From assembly GCA_937892225.1 (NCBI GenBank), contig CALAUH010000204.1, forward strand, positions 1 through 19,621: 19,621 nt of DNA. The letters run 5' to 3'. The position numbers were made by a program, and so were the translations under genes. A model generated the notes under the pieces. That model did not search any database, was not told the DNA's origin, and saw only the letters and a list, made by a program, of their open reading frames with translations. Positions 1 through 7,608 of the stretch are shown here, piece after piece. Position 1 is the stretch's first letter. Each line of letters opens with the position of its first letter. Source of the stretch: an uncultured Treponema sp. Its GTDB lineage: Bacteria; Spirochaetota; Spirochaetia; Treponematales; Treponemataceae.

Positions 1-1103
1 ATACAAATTCCTGGTTCTATTACAAGAATGAAGATAATCTCATTATCCAGACAAGATGGATCAATGGGGTAGAATTCACAATTGATGTTTCATCTATCAA
101 TCTTGAAGATTATGTTTCTTTTGACGATACAACTGATGCTTATACCGGAGAAGAAACGGAAGATAAGACAAAGATTGCTAAAATCAGTGCTTTGGATAAT
201 CTCAAGGCAATCATTGTTACTGAACTTGCAAAGAAGGTAAACATTGAGGACATTGTAGACAATCTTACAAGCACAGATACAGACAAGCCATTGAGTGCAA
301 ATCAGGGAAAGGAACTTAAAGATCTTATTGATGGCCTTGAAGAAGATAAACTTTCAATTCAGCAGGATGAAGAACTTAAAGGCAAGATTCCGGTTGTTGG
401 TGAAGATGGAAAACTTACTTTCCAGGAAGGTTCTTCTACGGCTGAGAATGTTTCCTACGAAAACGAAAATTACCCATTACAGACAAATGTTAAAAAGGCG
501 TTGGATGCAATTTGGGCAAAACTTGATTATGTTAAGCCTGAAATCACTTCATTTACTATGGATCCGGCAACTACTGAATATGAAGTAGGTCAGGAAGTTA
601 CTGAGATTGATTTTGCATGGACTTATAACAAGGATGTAACAAGTCAGAGCCTTAGTGATGTTAGTCTGACGGATGAAAAAGACAGAAGTGGTAAATGGAC
701 TGGAAGTTTGAAAACTTCTAAGACTTTTACTTTGACTTGTGGTGATGGTGAGAATAGTGCAAAAAAGACTTTGAGTGTGTCATTCCTTAATAAGATTTTT
801 TACGGAAGTTCATCTAAATTAGAGGATTTCAGTAGTGATTTTATCCTTAATTTGAGTAATTCAAAATTTGCAACAAATTACAAAGGTTCATTCCCAATTA
901 CTGTAGGTTCTGGTGAGTATGGGTATATAGCTTGTCCTTCTAGTTGGGGGATAAAATCTGAATGTTACATTGGTGGATTCCTTACTGATTTGATAAAGGA
1001 AGGTTCGTTTGCATTTACCAATAGTTCAGGAGCTACTGTAACTTACGATGTTCTCAGAACAGGAAAATCTGGTCTTGGAAGTATCACCTTGGAGTTTAAG
1101 TAA
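1..1103 (+). CDS. Tail fibre / receptor-binding type protein, 5' end missing
   Basis: The reading frame (first full codon at base 3) is open from the window edge to the TAA at 1101-1103, so the true start lies upstream; the first internal start-like codon, a TTG at 192, is not convincing. About 366 residues are visible. A segment around 265-350 holds the motif STDTDKPLSANQGKELKDLI, a hallmark of phage tail-fibre and tail-tip proteins. From about 535 there is an Ig-like beta domain beginning EITSFTMDP and followed by a terminal domain with YIACPSSWG and a closing GLGSITLEF, an arrangement I recognise from C-terminal parts of phage receptor-binding or tail structural proteins. The protein probably sits at the tail tip or baseplate and contacts the host surface. 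The exact role, adsorption or structural, cannot be fixed from this fragment. Its stop overlaps the start of the HNH gene by one base (TAATG). Confidence 0.75.
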   Translation, partial: TNSWFYYKNEDNLIIQTRWINGVEFTIDVSSINLEDYVSFDDTTDAYTGEETEDKTKIAKISALDNLKAIIVTELAKKVNIEDIVDNLTSTDTDKPLSANQGKELKDLIDGLEEDKLSIQQDEELKGKIPVVGEDGKLTFQEGSSTAENVSYENENYPLQTNVKKALDAIWAKLDYVKPEITSFTMDPATTEYEVGQEVTEIDFAWTYNKDVTSQSLSDVSLTDEKDRSGKWTGSLKTSKTFTLTCGDGENSAKKTLSVSFLNKIFYGSSSKLEDFSSDFILNLSNSKFATNYKGSFPITVGSGEYGYIACPSSWGIKSECYIGGFLTDLIKEGSFAFTNSSGATVTYDVLRTGKSGLGSITLEFK

Positions 1104-2509
1104 TGGGTATTCTTACAAAAGAAGTTGAATTATGCACATCTCCTATGCATTTAGACATAAAAGAAATGTATAAAAACCTAGGGTATGATGTGTTTAATTT
1201 GAAAACAATATTAGTTGATGTTTCTCATTTGTCAAAAGGTAGCGGAGCTATCATTAAGGTGGAATGTGATAAATGTAAAACTCAGTACAATATAAAGTAT
1301 AAATATTATTCAAAAATTAATCATAGTGGGAAAATATACTGCAAACACTGTTCAAACTCAATCTTTTGTTCCAGAGAAAATCATCCTATGTGGAATTCTA
1401 ATAAAACTGAGCAAGATCGTGAATTGGGAAGGAAAATTGATGGGTATGATTATTTTATAAAAGGTGTATTAAAAAGAGATGATTACATTTGTCAATGTTG
1501 TGGTATTAAAACGGAAAATCTTAAAGTTCATCATTTAGATGGTTATGAATGGTGTAAAGAGAAAAGAGTTGATATTTCTAATGGAATAACCTTATGTGAA
1601 AATTGTCATAAAACATTCCATTTTAATTATGGTTATGGCGGAAACACAAAATCTCAGTTTGAAGAATGGATTGGCAGAAAGTTATCTTCCTTACATTTTA
1701 ATTACGTTCAACCTGATGAAAAGAAAATATTTTGCATTGAGGAAGGTAAGGTTTATAGAATAGATGATTTTTGTAAAGAAAAAAAAGTAATAAGAGATTT
1801 TGTTGTGCGAGCATGTAATAAAAAATCTAAAAGTCATTGTGTCGGAAATTTTCATCTTGCATACTTAGATGATTATAAAAAAATGTCTAATAGTGAGATT
1901 AATGATTATGTAACTTCAAAGTTAAAGAGAAAAGTCGTATGCCTTGAAACAGGAGAAGTCTTTGAATCATTAAATGAAGCTGCAAGAAAATATAATGTGA
2001 GTGCATCAATTATAGGTGAGTGTTGTAGAGGTAAATGTACAACTGTAAAAAAAATGCATTGGGCATTTCTTAGTGATTATGAAAAAATGACACATGAAGA
2101 AAAAGAAAATATAAAACAGTCTATAAATAATCATTACAAAAAAGTTATATGCATTGAAACTAAAGAAGTTTTTATGTCCATTATGGATGCAGCTGAAAAA
2201 TATAAAGTACAGAAGGCAAATATAAGTGCATGTTGTAGAGGTGTAATTAATTCAGTTAATAAGCAACATTGGATGTTTTTAACAGATTATGAAGCATTAA
2301 AGGATAAGTTTAATATAAGTTTTAGGACTGACAAAAAGAAAAAAGCAATTATATGCATAGAAAAAAATGAAAGATTTTCTTCAATAACAGAAGCTGCTAA
2401 AAAATATCGTATAAATCGAGATGGTATAAACTCATGTTGCTTAGGAATACAGCATACTTGTGGTGGATATCATTGGAAATATGTCAATAAAAATGAGGGG
2501 GTATATTAA
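1103..2509 (+). CDS. HNH homing endonuclease with four NUMOD1-like DNA-binding repeats
   Basis: A 468-residue protein. The N-terminus has a Cys4 zinc ribbon (C55, C58, C80, C83). The HNH nuclease core follows: C130/C133, the HH pair at 143-144 in LKVHHLDGY, N160, C165/C168 and H169/H173 in LCENCHKTFH. The C-terminal half carries four tandem modules of about 55 residues, starting near 208, 278, 348 and 416. Each has the plan (I/V)xCIExxExFxS(I/L)xEAAxKY followed by a CCRG-like turn and HWxFLxDYE; the first copy is degenerate. These match the NUMOD1 type of modular DNA-binding repeat found in homing endonucleases. The gene sits between two fibre genes, joined by TAATG at both ends, and is richer in AAA, ATA and TTA codons than its neighbours, which suggests a later arrival. 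GGAG at the end of the preceding gene can serve as its ribosome binding site. It is free-standing: no intron or intein is seen. Confidence 0.9.
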   Translation: MGILTKEVELCTSPMHLDIKEMYKNLGYDVFNLKTILVDVSHLSKGSGAIIKVECDKCKTQYNIKYKYYSKINHSGKIYCKHCSNSIFCSRENHPMWNSNKTEQDRELGRKIDGYDYFIKGVLKRDDYICQCCGIKTENLKVHHLDGYEWCKEKRVDISNGITLCENCHKTFHFNYGYGGNTKSQFEEWIGRKLSSLHFNYVQPDEKKIFCIEEGKVYRIDDFCKEKKVIRDFVVRACNKKSKSHCVGNFHLAYLDDYKKMSNSEINDYVTSKLKRKVVCLETGEVFESLNEAARKYNVSASIIGECCRGKCTTVKKMHWAFLSDYEKMTHEEKENIKQSINNHYKKVICIETKEVFMSIMDAAEKYKVQKANISACCRGVINSVNKQHWMFLTDYEALKDKFNISFRTDKKKKAIICIEKNERFSSITEAAKKYRINRDGINSCCLGIQHTCGGYHWKYVNKNEGVY

Positions 2510-3378
2510 TGGCTGTAAAACTTGCAGATACGCTTCAAAGCATGAATCCGTCAGAATTTCCTGTTGCTATGGCTGATGGAGTAAATATTGTAAAAGAAGA
2601 TGGTAGTGAAAAATCATTGCAATCTATGTATGAAGATGGTGAATTAGGCGGTAGTGGACTTCCTGAGCCTGAAGCAAAGGACAAGTTGCTTCTTTCAGTA
2701 GAGAACGAAGAAACAAGTGAACTTAAATGGCAGCAGGTAGACAAAGGAACAATTGACGGTTCATCATATGTAAACTTGGATGTTGGTTCTGATTTAAATA
2801 CATTGATTACTCATGGAAGATACAGAACAACCACTAAACGCATTGATAGAATTGAAAATGTTCCTGTTCAGGTTGCAGGTATGCTTACTGTAAGATTGAC
2901 AGGCTCTGTTATTTATCAGACATATAATTCAATAGATAACAAGATGTATACTCGTACTTCCGAAGATGCAGGAGAAAATTGGTCTGATTGGAAAGATGTT
3001 TCTGAAGGCGGTGATGAACCATTTATCGGCACAAAAGAAGAATGGGAAGTATTAAGTCTTGAAGAAAAAGCAAAGTACAAGATTGTTAATTTCCTTGATG
3101 ATGATGGAAGTGGCGGAAAAGGTGGTCTAGGATTTCCTGATTATTCTAAAACAACAAATATTGCAAACATGACCAAAGTAAACTACACACCTACAGAAGA
3201 TGGATGGTTATTTGTATTATCAAGTAGTAGTCCAAATATTGTCATTGTTAATCTTTTTGAAAATGGGATTCAATTTTGTAATGTAGGAAATATACTATTG
3301 TGTCCTATTAGAAAAGGAAAAACATATACAAGTAGTGACGTGGTAAGAATTGCAAATTTTATTCCAATGGAAGTTTAA
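2509..3378 (+). CDS. Tail fibre protein with pyocin-knob-like domain
   Basis: A 289-residue protein whose ATG overlaps the preceding TAA (TAATG); a G-rich ribosome binding site (GAGGGGG, about 2494-2500) lies in the end of the HNH gene. Residues about 75-165 resemble the pyocin_knob domain of phage fibres. The signs are DLNTLITHGRYRT, then VPVQVAGMLTVRL and QTYNSIDNKMYTRTSEDAG ending in WSDWKD. Before it lies PEAKDKLLLSVENEETSELKW, a linker type common in fibres. A second linker, EPFIGTKEEWEVLSLEEKAKYKIVNF, leads to a glycine-rich hinge and a C-terminal beta-rich domain of about 85 residues. The role is most likely host adsorption at the tail tip. It was probably next to the upstream fibre gene before the HNH gene entered. 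Confidence 0.8.
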   Translation: MAVKLADTLQSMNPSEFPVAMADGVNIVKEDGSEKSLQSMYEDGELGGSGLPEPEAKDKLLLSVENEETSELKWQQVDKGTIDGSSYVNLDVGSDLNTLITHGRYRTTTKRIDRIENVPVQVAGMLTVRLTGSVIYQTYNSIDNKMYTRTSEDAGENWSDWKDVSEGGDEPFIGTKEEWEVLSLEEKAKYKIVNFLDDDGSGGKGGLGFPDYSKTTNIANMTKVNYTPTEDGWLFVLSSSSPNIVIVNLFENGIQFCNVGNILLCPIRKGKTYTSSDVVRIANFIPMEV

Positions 3379-3393
3379 CAAAAGGAGAATAAC

Positions 3394-4065
3394 ATGAGTA
3401 CAAATTACTATGACGCAGAAAATAATAAATTGATTCCCATTGCAGGTATAGGTAAATTTCCTGCTGATTACGGAACTAAAGCGGAATTTGAAACTAAAAA
3501 GGATTCACTACCTGTAGGAACTGTTTTCACTACTACAGATGAATTTGAAGATTTTCTTGATGATGAATCAGTAAGTGATAAAAAAACTTGGTCGAGCAAA
3601 AAGATAAATGATTCTTTAGTGGACAAAGCAGATTACAAATTAGTAGTCGAAAGCGGTTCGAGATATGTAGAAGATGTTGTAACACAAGAGATAAATAATT
3701 GGTTGCCTAATGACAATTCATCTATACTTATCAACTTGAAAAAGTCAAGTGGCGAAAAATATGTAAACTTCCAATTGATTTGTAACAAAACAGACAGTAA
3801 AAATTGGGAATGCTTGGTAAATGGTACAAATATTCTATGGAAAATATCTTATGTCAATGGGGTTAGAACTATTAAAGAACTTGCCACTACGGATGAGGTG
3901 CCAAGTTCTAAAAATAGAATTTCTGAACAAATAGTTACAATGGATACTTTAGATGGTACAAAAACAGGTATGTCTATAGATTTTGATGCTAATAGTGGAC
4001 AAATTAGACTTTATGTTATGAAAAATGGTGTTAGCCAAAAGATGGTAGTTTTTAAAAGTGTATAA
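3394..4065 (+). CDS. Putative tail fibre-associated protein
   Basis: A 223-residue protein with a strong ribosome binding site (AAAGGAG at 3380-3386). The N-terminus (residues 16-28) has the pattern IAGxxKxxxxYxT, which recurs at the same place in the next gene at 4152. Residues about 60-75 contain SVSDKKTWSSKKINDSLVDK, a motif of the kind found where phage fibre shafts join tip domains. The C-terminal half is predicted beta-rich and unrecognised. Its place inside the fibre cluster supports a role in the fibre or its tip. It could instead be a small accessory tail protein. Confidence 0.65.
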   Translation: MSTNYYDAENNKLIPIAGIGKFPADYGTKAEFETKKDSLPVGTVFTTTDEFEDFLDDESVSDKKTWSSKKINDSLVDKADYKLVVESGSRYVEDVVTQEINNWLPNDNSSILINLKKSSGEKYVNFQLICNKTDSKNWECLVNGTNILWKISYVNGVRTIKELATTDEVPSSKNRISEQIVTMDTLDGTKTGMSIDFDANSGQIRLYVMKNGVSQKMVVFKSV

Positions 4066-4084
4066 CTAACCCACAAAATCCAAA

Positions 4085-4099
4085 AGTGGATTGTCCACT
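4085..4099 (+). other. Small hairpin between two fibre genes
   Basis: AGTGGA and TCCACT form a perfect 6-bp inverted repeat with a 3-base loop, in the 86-base gap between the fibre-type genes. There is no T-run after it, so it is not an intrinsic terminator. It could be an RNA stability or processing element, or chance. Confidence 0.35.
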
Positions 4100-4151
4100 A
4101 AATGATCCCAAAACGGAACTTTCAAAATCTAATTAAAGGAGAAAAGAAACT

Positions 4152-4535
4152 ATGGCACAATATATCAAAGAAGAAGATGAAACTTGGACTAAGATTGCAG
4201 GAATGGAAAAGCCTCTCGAAGAATATTCAACTACTGAAGCAAGAATTGGTACTTGGATTGATGGTAAGCCTATTTATAGAAAAGTGTTGCTATGTGCAAC
4301 AAACACTAAACTCGATGTCGCAGGTAGTTGGACTGTTATACCTGGATGGAGTGAAACGCCCTCGGATATAAAAGAATTTGTACGCATTGATACAAATAAC
4401 GTTAGTTTGGGACATCGTATTGATTATTTTATAGAAGCAAATAAAACATTAAAATTTTACTCTTTAGCATCATATTTATTTGTTAACGTGGGTGACAAAT
4501 TGATTCTTGAATATACTAAAACAACTGATGATTAG
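4152..4535 (+). CDS. Small tail-tip / fibre accessory protein
   Basis: A 127-residue protein preceded by a strong ribosome binding site (AAAGGAG, 4135-4141). The segment STTEARIGTWIDGKPIYRK (about residues 26-44) matches the 'GTWIDGKPIYRK' signature often seen in C-terminal modules of phage fibres and tail-tip proteins. Its N-terminus shares the IAGxxKxxxxYxT pattern with the preceding gene. The remainder is beta-rich with no catalytic motif. It is probably a receptor-binding or fibre-tip module encoded separately. The TAG stop at 4533-4535 is 11 bases before the ATG of the membrane-protein gene. Confidence 0.65.
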   Translation: MAQYIKEEDETWTKIAGMEKPLEEYSTTEARIGTWIDGKPIYRKVLLCATNTKLDVAGSWTVIPGWSETPSDIKEFVRIDTNNVSLGHRIDYFIEANKTLKFYSLASYLFVNVGDKLILEYTKTTDD

Positions 4536-4546
4536 TGAGGGGAAAT

Positions 4547-5182
4547 ATGAGTAAAGATTTATGGCTTAAGAGAATCAGAAATTATGTCGGTTTGCTTGGG
4601 ATGTTGCTTCCTTGGCTTGCATTGTTCAGTGCTGGGATTGTGGATCCGCATCCATCTGTCAAATGGTGGTATTCAATAAGTGCCACTTACTACCAGTCTC
4701 CGGCTCTTGTCGGTGTTCTGACGGCAGCTTCAATCGTTCTTATGACTTATGACGGATATTCTTTTATTGATAATGCTGTTACTACAATCAGCGGTGTATT
4801 TGGCTTGGGTATTGTACTTTTCCCATGTTCTGTAGACTGGATTGACGGCAATGTGGGATTCTTCCAGTTGCCGATTGAACTGTCGCACAAAATCCATTGT
4901 GCTTGTGCTGCGATATTCTTCATTCTGCTTGCTTTTAATTCCTTTTTCCTGTTCACAAAGACTGATGCAGGAAGCCTTATTACGGACAAAAAGAAGTTAA
5001 GAAACAAGATTTATCATGCATGCGGACTTGGAATGTTTGTTTTCCTTGTATTTCAGGCTTTCTCAGCGTTCTTTCTACCAGGCTGGCTAACCATGATAAA
5101 CGAGATATTCTTATTGCAGTTTTTCGGCATCTCATGGCTTGTAAAGGGCGGTGCATTCAAATTCCTCAATGACAGGGGGTAA
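4547..5182 (+). CDS. Six-span membrane protein of unknown function
   Basis: I chose the ATG at 4547 because GAGGGG lies just upstream; a GTG at 4535 overlapping the previous stop would add four residues. The 211-residue protein has about six hydrophobic spans (near 13-31, 53-67, 77-93, 115-137, 158-178 and 184-200). It has polar signatures WYSISATYY (41-49), TYDGYSF, LFPC and a TK...KLRNKIYHACG loop (138-160). These resemble a family of multi-pass inner-membrane proteins known from bacterial genomes whose function I cannot name. It sits directly before the spanin pair, so a lysis-related or membrane-modifying job is possible, but it lacks the small size of typical holins. It may be a captured host gene used in superinfection exclusion. 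The function is not assigned. Confidence 0.75.
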   Translation: MSKDLWLKRIRNYVGLLGMLLPWLALFSAGIVDPHPSVKWWYSISATYYQSPALVGVLTAASIVLMTYDGYSFIDNAVTTISGVFGLGIVLFPCSVDWIDGNVGFFQLPIELSHKIHCACAAIFFILLAFNSFFLFTKTDAGSLITDKKKLRNKIYHACGLGMFVFLVFQAFSAFFLPGWLTMINEIFLLQFFGISWLVKGGAFKFLNDRG

Positions 5183-5186
5183 AGCA

Positions 5187-5459
5187 ATGACATTTACAAT
5201 CATCATTAGTGCAATTGCGGTGATTCTTGGCGGTATATGCTATCTGCTTGCAAAGGCAAACAAGAAGAACAAGGTTCTTTATCGGGAAGAAGTAGAAAGG
5301 AACAAGAGACTTTCTGATGAAATATACAGACTTGGAGAAATGGAGAGGGTGAGACATGAAGCAAGAACTGAAACTGAAAGAAAAATATCTGAAGTGGATT
5401 CTCTCAACGGTATTGATCGTTTCAATGCTATCAATGATGTCCTGTCAGACAACAACTAA
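5187..5459 (+). CDS. Inner-membrane spanin (i-spanin, Rz-like)
   Basis: The ATG at 5187 is preferred over a GTG at 5151 because AGGGGG (5174-5179) is correctly placed before it and it starts just after the previous gene's TAA. The product is 90 residues, with one N-terminal membrane span (about 3-22). A charged, helical, coiled-coil-prone periplasmic domain follows (about 25-70). This is the plan of i-spanins, which join an outer-membrane lipoprotein to fuse the two membranes in the last step of lysis. The key support is the overlap: an outer-membrane lipoprotein gene begins inside it in another frame and runs past its end, as in the Rz/Rz1 arrangement of lambda. The assignment rests on topology and layout, because spanins share little sequence. 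Confidence 0.75.
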   Translation: MTFTIIISAIAVILGGICYLLAKANKKNKVLYREEVERNKRLSDEIYRLGEMERVRHEARTETERKISEVDSLNGIDRFNAINDVLSDNN

Positions 5460-5655
5460 GGTTGTATATGTAGTTCCAGAAATTGACATTCCTGACTATC
5501 CGAATCCAAACGGAAAGACTTCATACGATGCAAAAACGGATGAAGTAAGGATTACACTGGATCATTATGAGGAGATAATGAAATTTAAGCTCAAAGTCCA
5601 GGAAGCAAAGAAGGTATACAATAAGGCGAAAGAGCTTTATGGGGGAGAGAATTAG
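5356..5655 (+). CDS. Outer-membrane spanin lipoprotein (o-spanin, Rz1-like)
   Basis: A 99-residue lipoprotein whose ATG lies inside the i-spanin gene, in a different frame, overlapping it by 104 bases. GAGAGGGTGAG just upstream supplies a ribosome binding site. It has a basic N-terminus, a hydrophobic stretch (about 13-26) and a lipobox LSMMSC with the lipidated Cys at 30. The mature part begins with a proline-containing segment (VPEIDIPDYPNPNG), a feature of Rz1-type proteins, and ends in a charged helix. It is longer than lambda Rz1 and its 3' half lies outside the i-spanin gene, so the pair is overlapping rather than fully nested. It implies a host with an outer membrane. Confidence 0.75.
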   Translation: MKQELKLKEKYLKWILSTVLIVSMLSMMSCQTTTKVVYVVPEIDIPDYPNPNGKTSYDAKTDEVRITLDHYEEIMKFKLKVQEAKKVYNKAKELYGGEN

Positions 5656-5658
5656 CAT

Positions 5659-6857
5659 ATGGGGTAGGTCTTGGAAGAAATTCACCGGTCCAGTTAAGTC
5701 TTAGCCGTGAGAACTATGAAGCTCTTATTGAAAGGCATGGACAGTGGATCAGATGGAGAACAGCAATAAAATGTGCATGTGTAAATCCTAATACATTTCA
5801 GCCTGATATCCGTTGTAAAAGATGTGGCGGGCGTGGTGTTACATATTCATTTCAGCCTTCTCAGATAGTGCAGACTGTAACGATGTGCAAGGGAAGTGAC
5901 GGAATCCTTGAAGTTGATTCAATTTTTGAGGATGATGAACTTATAAAGGTTTATGACAATACCGGAAAGGAATATGAAGCCGAAAAGAACGGCATCTATA
6001 TCATCCTTGACCCTTCAGAAACTGACAAGAGTTCCTATTACAACGTGCTGCTTAAAAGAAACAATGTAAAGGTTCTTGAAAGTGCTGAAATGCACAATGA
6101 GAACGGATATTATGTGGTTCAGGGCATGGAAAGTTCAAGGGCAAACATTGACGGTGTATATTATTCTGCTCCTGGAGATATCATAAGTGTCGAGAAGATT
6201 GTCGATGTTACCGGAGAAGAATTTGAAGCCGAAGAATTCCGTCTTAACAAAGTTCTTCTTAGGGAAAAGAAAGTTACCAAAGTTGGAATTGGTGACAATC
6301 TTGAAGAGATACAGGAAACTGTTGTTATCGATCCAATTGAGCCGTTGACTGCCGTTGGGGTTAAGTTTGTTCCGCCTTATATCTTTGCACTTTTGAGCCA
6401 GAACGTATCAAAGGCAGATGCTCAGGCAATGGTTGAAGCACAAGGCGATGCAGTTTGTACGTTTCCTTATTCATGCGATGTTGCTGAAAGCGATGTCATT
6501 ACGGTACTTGCGGGAACTATCACCCAGAAGGAAGTTCAGGCTAAGACTGGAAGCGGAATTGATCCTTTGCCGTCATTCTTTGTATCTGAAATCGTGAGTG
6601 TCACTGCCTATGATGGAACTGAATTCAAGGAAGGTGAGGATTATGTCCTTTACGGCACTAATTCAATCAAATGGCTTACTGATTACCTTGATACAGGCGA
6701 GGGATATTCAATTACATACAAGAGTTATCCTACATACACTGTAGTAAAGGATATTCCACAGTTGAGAAGTTCCGAAAACCAGCGATTCCCAAAGAAAGCC
6801 ATAGTTAAGTATATGAGTTCCTACAGCGAAAAGAAGAAAGTTAACAGGCAGTTGTGA
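5659..6857 (+). CDS. Zinc-ribbon structural protein (connector/neck candidate), frame broken at start
   Basis: The long frame ends at TGA 6855-6857 and is open upstream to about 5625, but no ATG, GTG or TTG is found in it before a GTG at 5868. That GTG would cut off a clear domain: the codons from 5661 encode GRNSPVQLSLSRENYEAL, then a Cys4 ribbon with CxC and CxxC pairs (codons at 5772, 5778, 5814 and 5823). A good ATG (5659) with GGGGGAG upstream reads ATG-GGG-TAG. One extra G in the G4 run (5661-5664) would join it to the long frame and give a 399-residue protein. The rest has repeated beta-rich segments (two EVDSIFED/SVEKIVDVTGEEFEAE-like units) and ends with YSITYKSYPTYTVV and a basic tail. 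This looks like a virion protein of the head-tail connector type, but the function is inference. Confidence 0.6.
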
Positions 6858-6867
6858 AAACTTAATC

Positions 6868-6896
6868 TTTACAAGTAAGCCGAAATATTCTATAGT
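6868..6896 (+). promoter_or_regulatory. Sigma70-like promoter upstream of a terminator
   Basis: TTTACA (6868-6873) and TATAGT (6891-6896) are separated by exactly 17 bases; each box matches five of six consensus positions. Transcription would begin near 6903 and meet the terminator at 6938. It lies just after the connector-like gene. Confidence 0.55.
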
Positions 6897-6937
6897 GTCT
6901 ATAACATTAGAATTTTTTCGGTATTTATTATACATAA

Positions 6938-6971
6938 AGCCACTTGTCTATTCAGGCAGGTGGCTTTTTTT
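6938..6971 (+). terminator. Intrinsic terminator before the 7009 gene
   Basis: AGCCACTTG (6938-6946) pairs with CAGGTGGCT (6957-6965), a 9-bp stem with one G-T pair and a 10-base loop, followed by seven Ts. It lies 37 bases upstream of the GTG start of the next gene, with no promoter visible between. Confidence 0.85.
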
Positions 6972-7008
6972 ATTTCCCGAAAAAAAAATTAAAAATGAGG
7001 GTGTTTTT

Positions 7009-7608
7009 GTGACAGACTGGGCGATCTTTTTTTCCTCTCTTCCGTTGATTGGATGGGTGACTGTTATCTTGTTTATTGTGCTTATTGGAATGATTTTTTA
7101 CGGCATCTATCGAGTGTTGATGGCAAAGGATATCAAGATCAAACATTTTGAAGCAACTTCTGAGCATATCAAAAGGGAACAGTATCAGGCAGAAGGGAAA
7201 AACCTTCTTGATAACCAGACGAACAATGCTCATAACCTTCTTAAGAAGATATGGATTGACCTTTATCAGAACGGCAAGAACCTTTACCGGATAAATGACA
7301 TGAATGAGCTTTTCATTCTTGAGGACATTGCCCATCTGATTGAAGGCAGGCTGAATTACGATGTTAAGAACGATTTGACAAGAAATCATATCGTGGAAAA
7401 GACAGACGAAGATTTGAACAAATATAGTGAAGCAAAGGCAATCGGATATTATCGTGCGGTGCTTGCTATGCTGTACCAGTACAACATCCAGCTTCCAAAC
7501 TACGATTTGCCAAAGATAATGGATTTGATTCCGATTGATGATTATAGAAGAATCTTCTCGGAAATATATTTTGCAGCAAGAAAGATTGCAGGTGGGGTAA
7601 GTCAATGA
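7009..7608 (+). CDS. Membrane-anchored protein of unknown function, lysis region
   Basis: I chose the GTG at 7009 because GAGG (6997-7000) lies 8 bases upstream; the frame extends further 5' but that part runs through the terminator. The 199-residue product has one strong N-terminal membrane span (about 11-35). A hydrophilic, mostly helical cytoplasmic or periplasmic domain with KHFEATSEHIKREQY follows. No catalytic motif is recognised. Its last codons overlap the holin-candidate start by four bases (ATGA), so the two are probably translationally coupled. A lysis-accessory role (antiholin or signal-anchored helper) is suggested only by position. It could also be a general membrane-associated phage protein. 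Confidence 0.6.
   Translation: MTDWAIFFSSLPLIGWVTVILFIVLIGMIFYGIYRVLMAKDIKIKHFEATSEHIKREQYQAEGKNLLDNQTNNAHNLLKKIWIDLYQNGKNLYRINDMNELFILEDIAHLIEGRLNYDVKNDLTRNHIVEKTDEDLNKYSEAKAIGYYRAVLAMLYQYNIQLPNYDLPKIMDLIPIDDYRRIFSEIYFAARKIAGGVSQ

Noticed and set aside
192..1103. TTG 192 as the true start of the first fibre gene
   Set aside because: The frame continues open to the window edge with plausible protein sequence and there is no ribosome binding site before the TTG; the gene is cut by the window.
4102..4371. Open frame of 89 codons overlapping the 4152 gene
   Set aside because: It has no ribosome binding site and a basic, Leu/Lys-rich shadow product; the overlapping 4152 frame has a strong SD and a known phage motif.
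6970..7605. Long minus-strand open frame of 211 codons
   Set aside because: It lies fully opposite the + strand 7009-7608 gene, has low-complexity shadow composition and no ribosome binding site; all real genes here are on the + strand.
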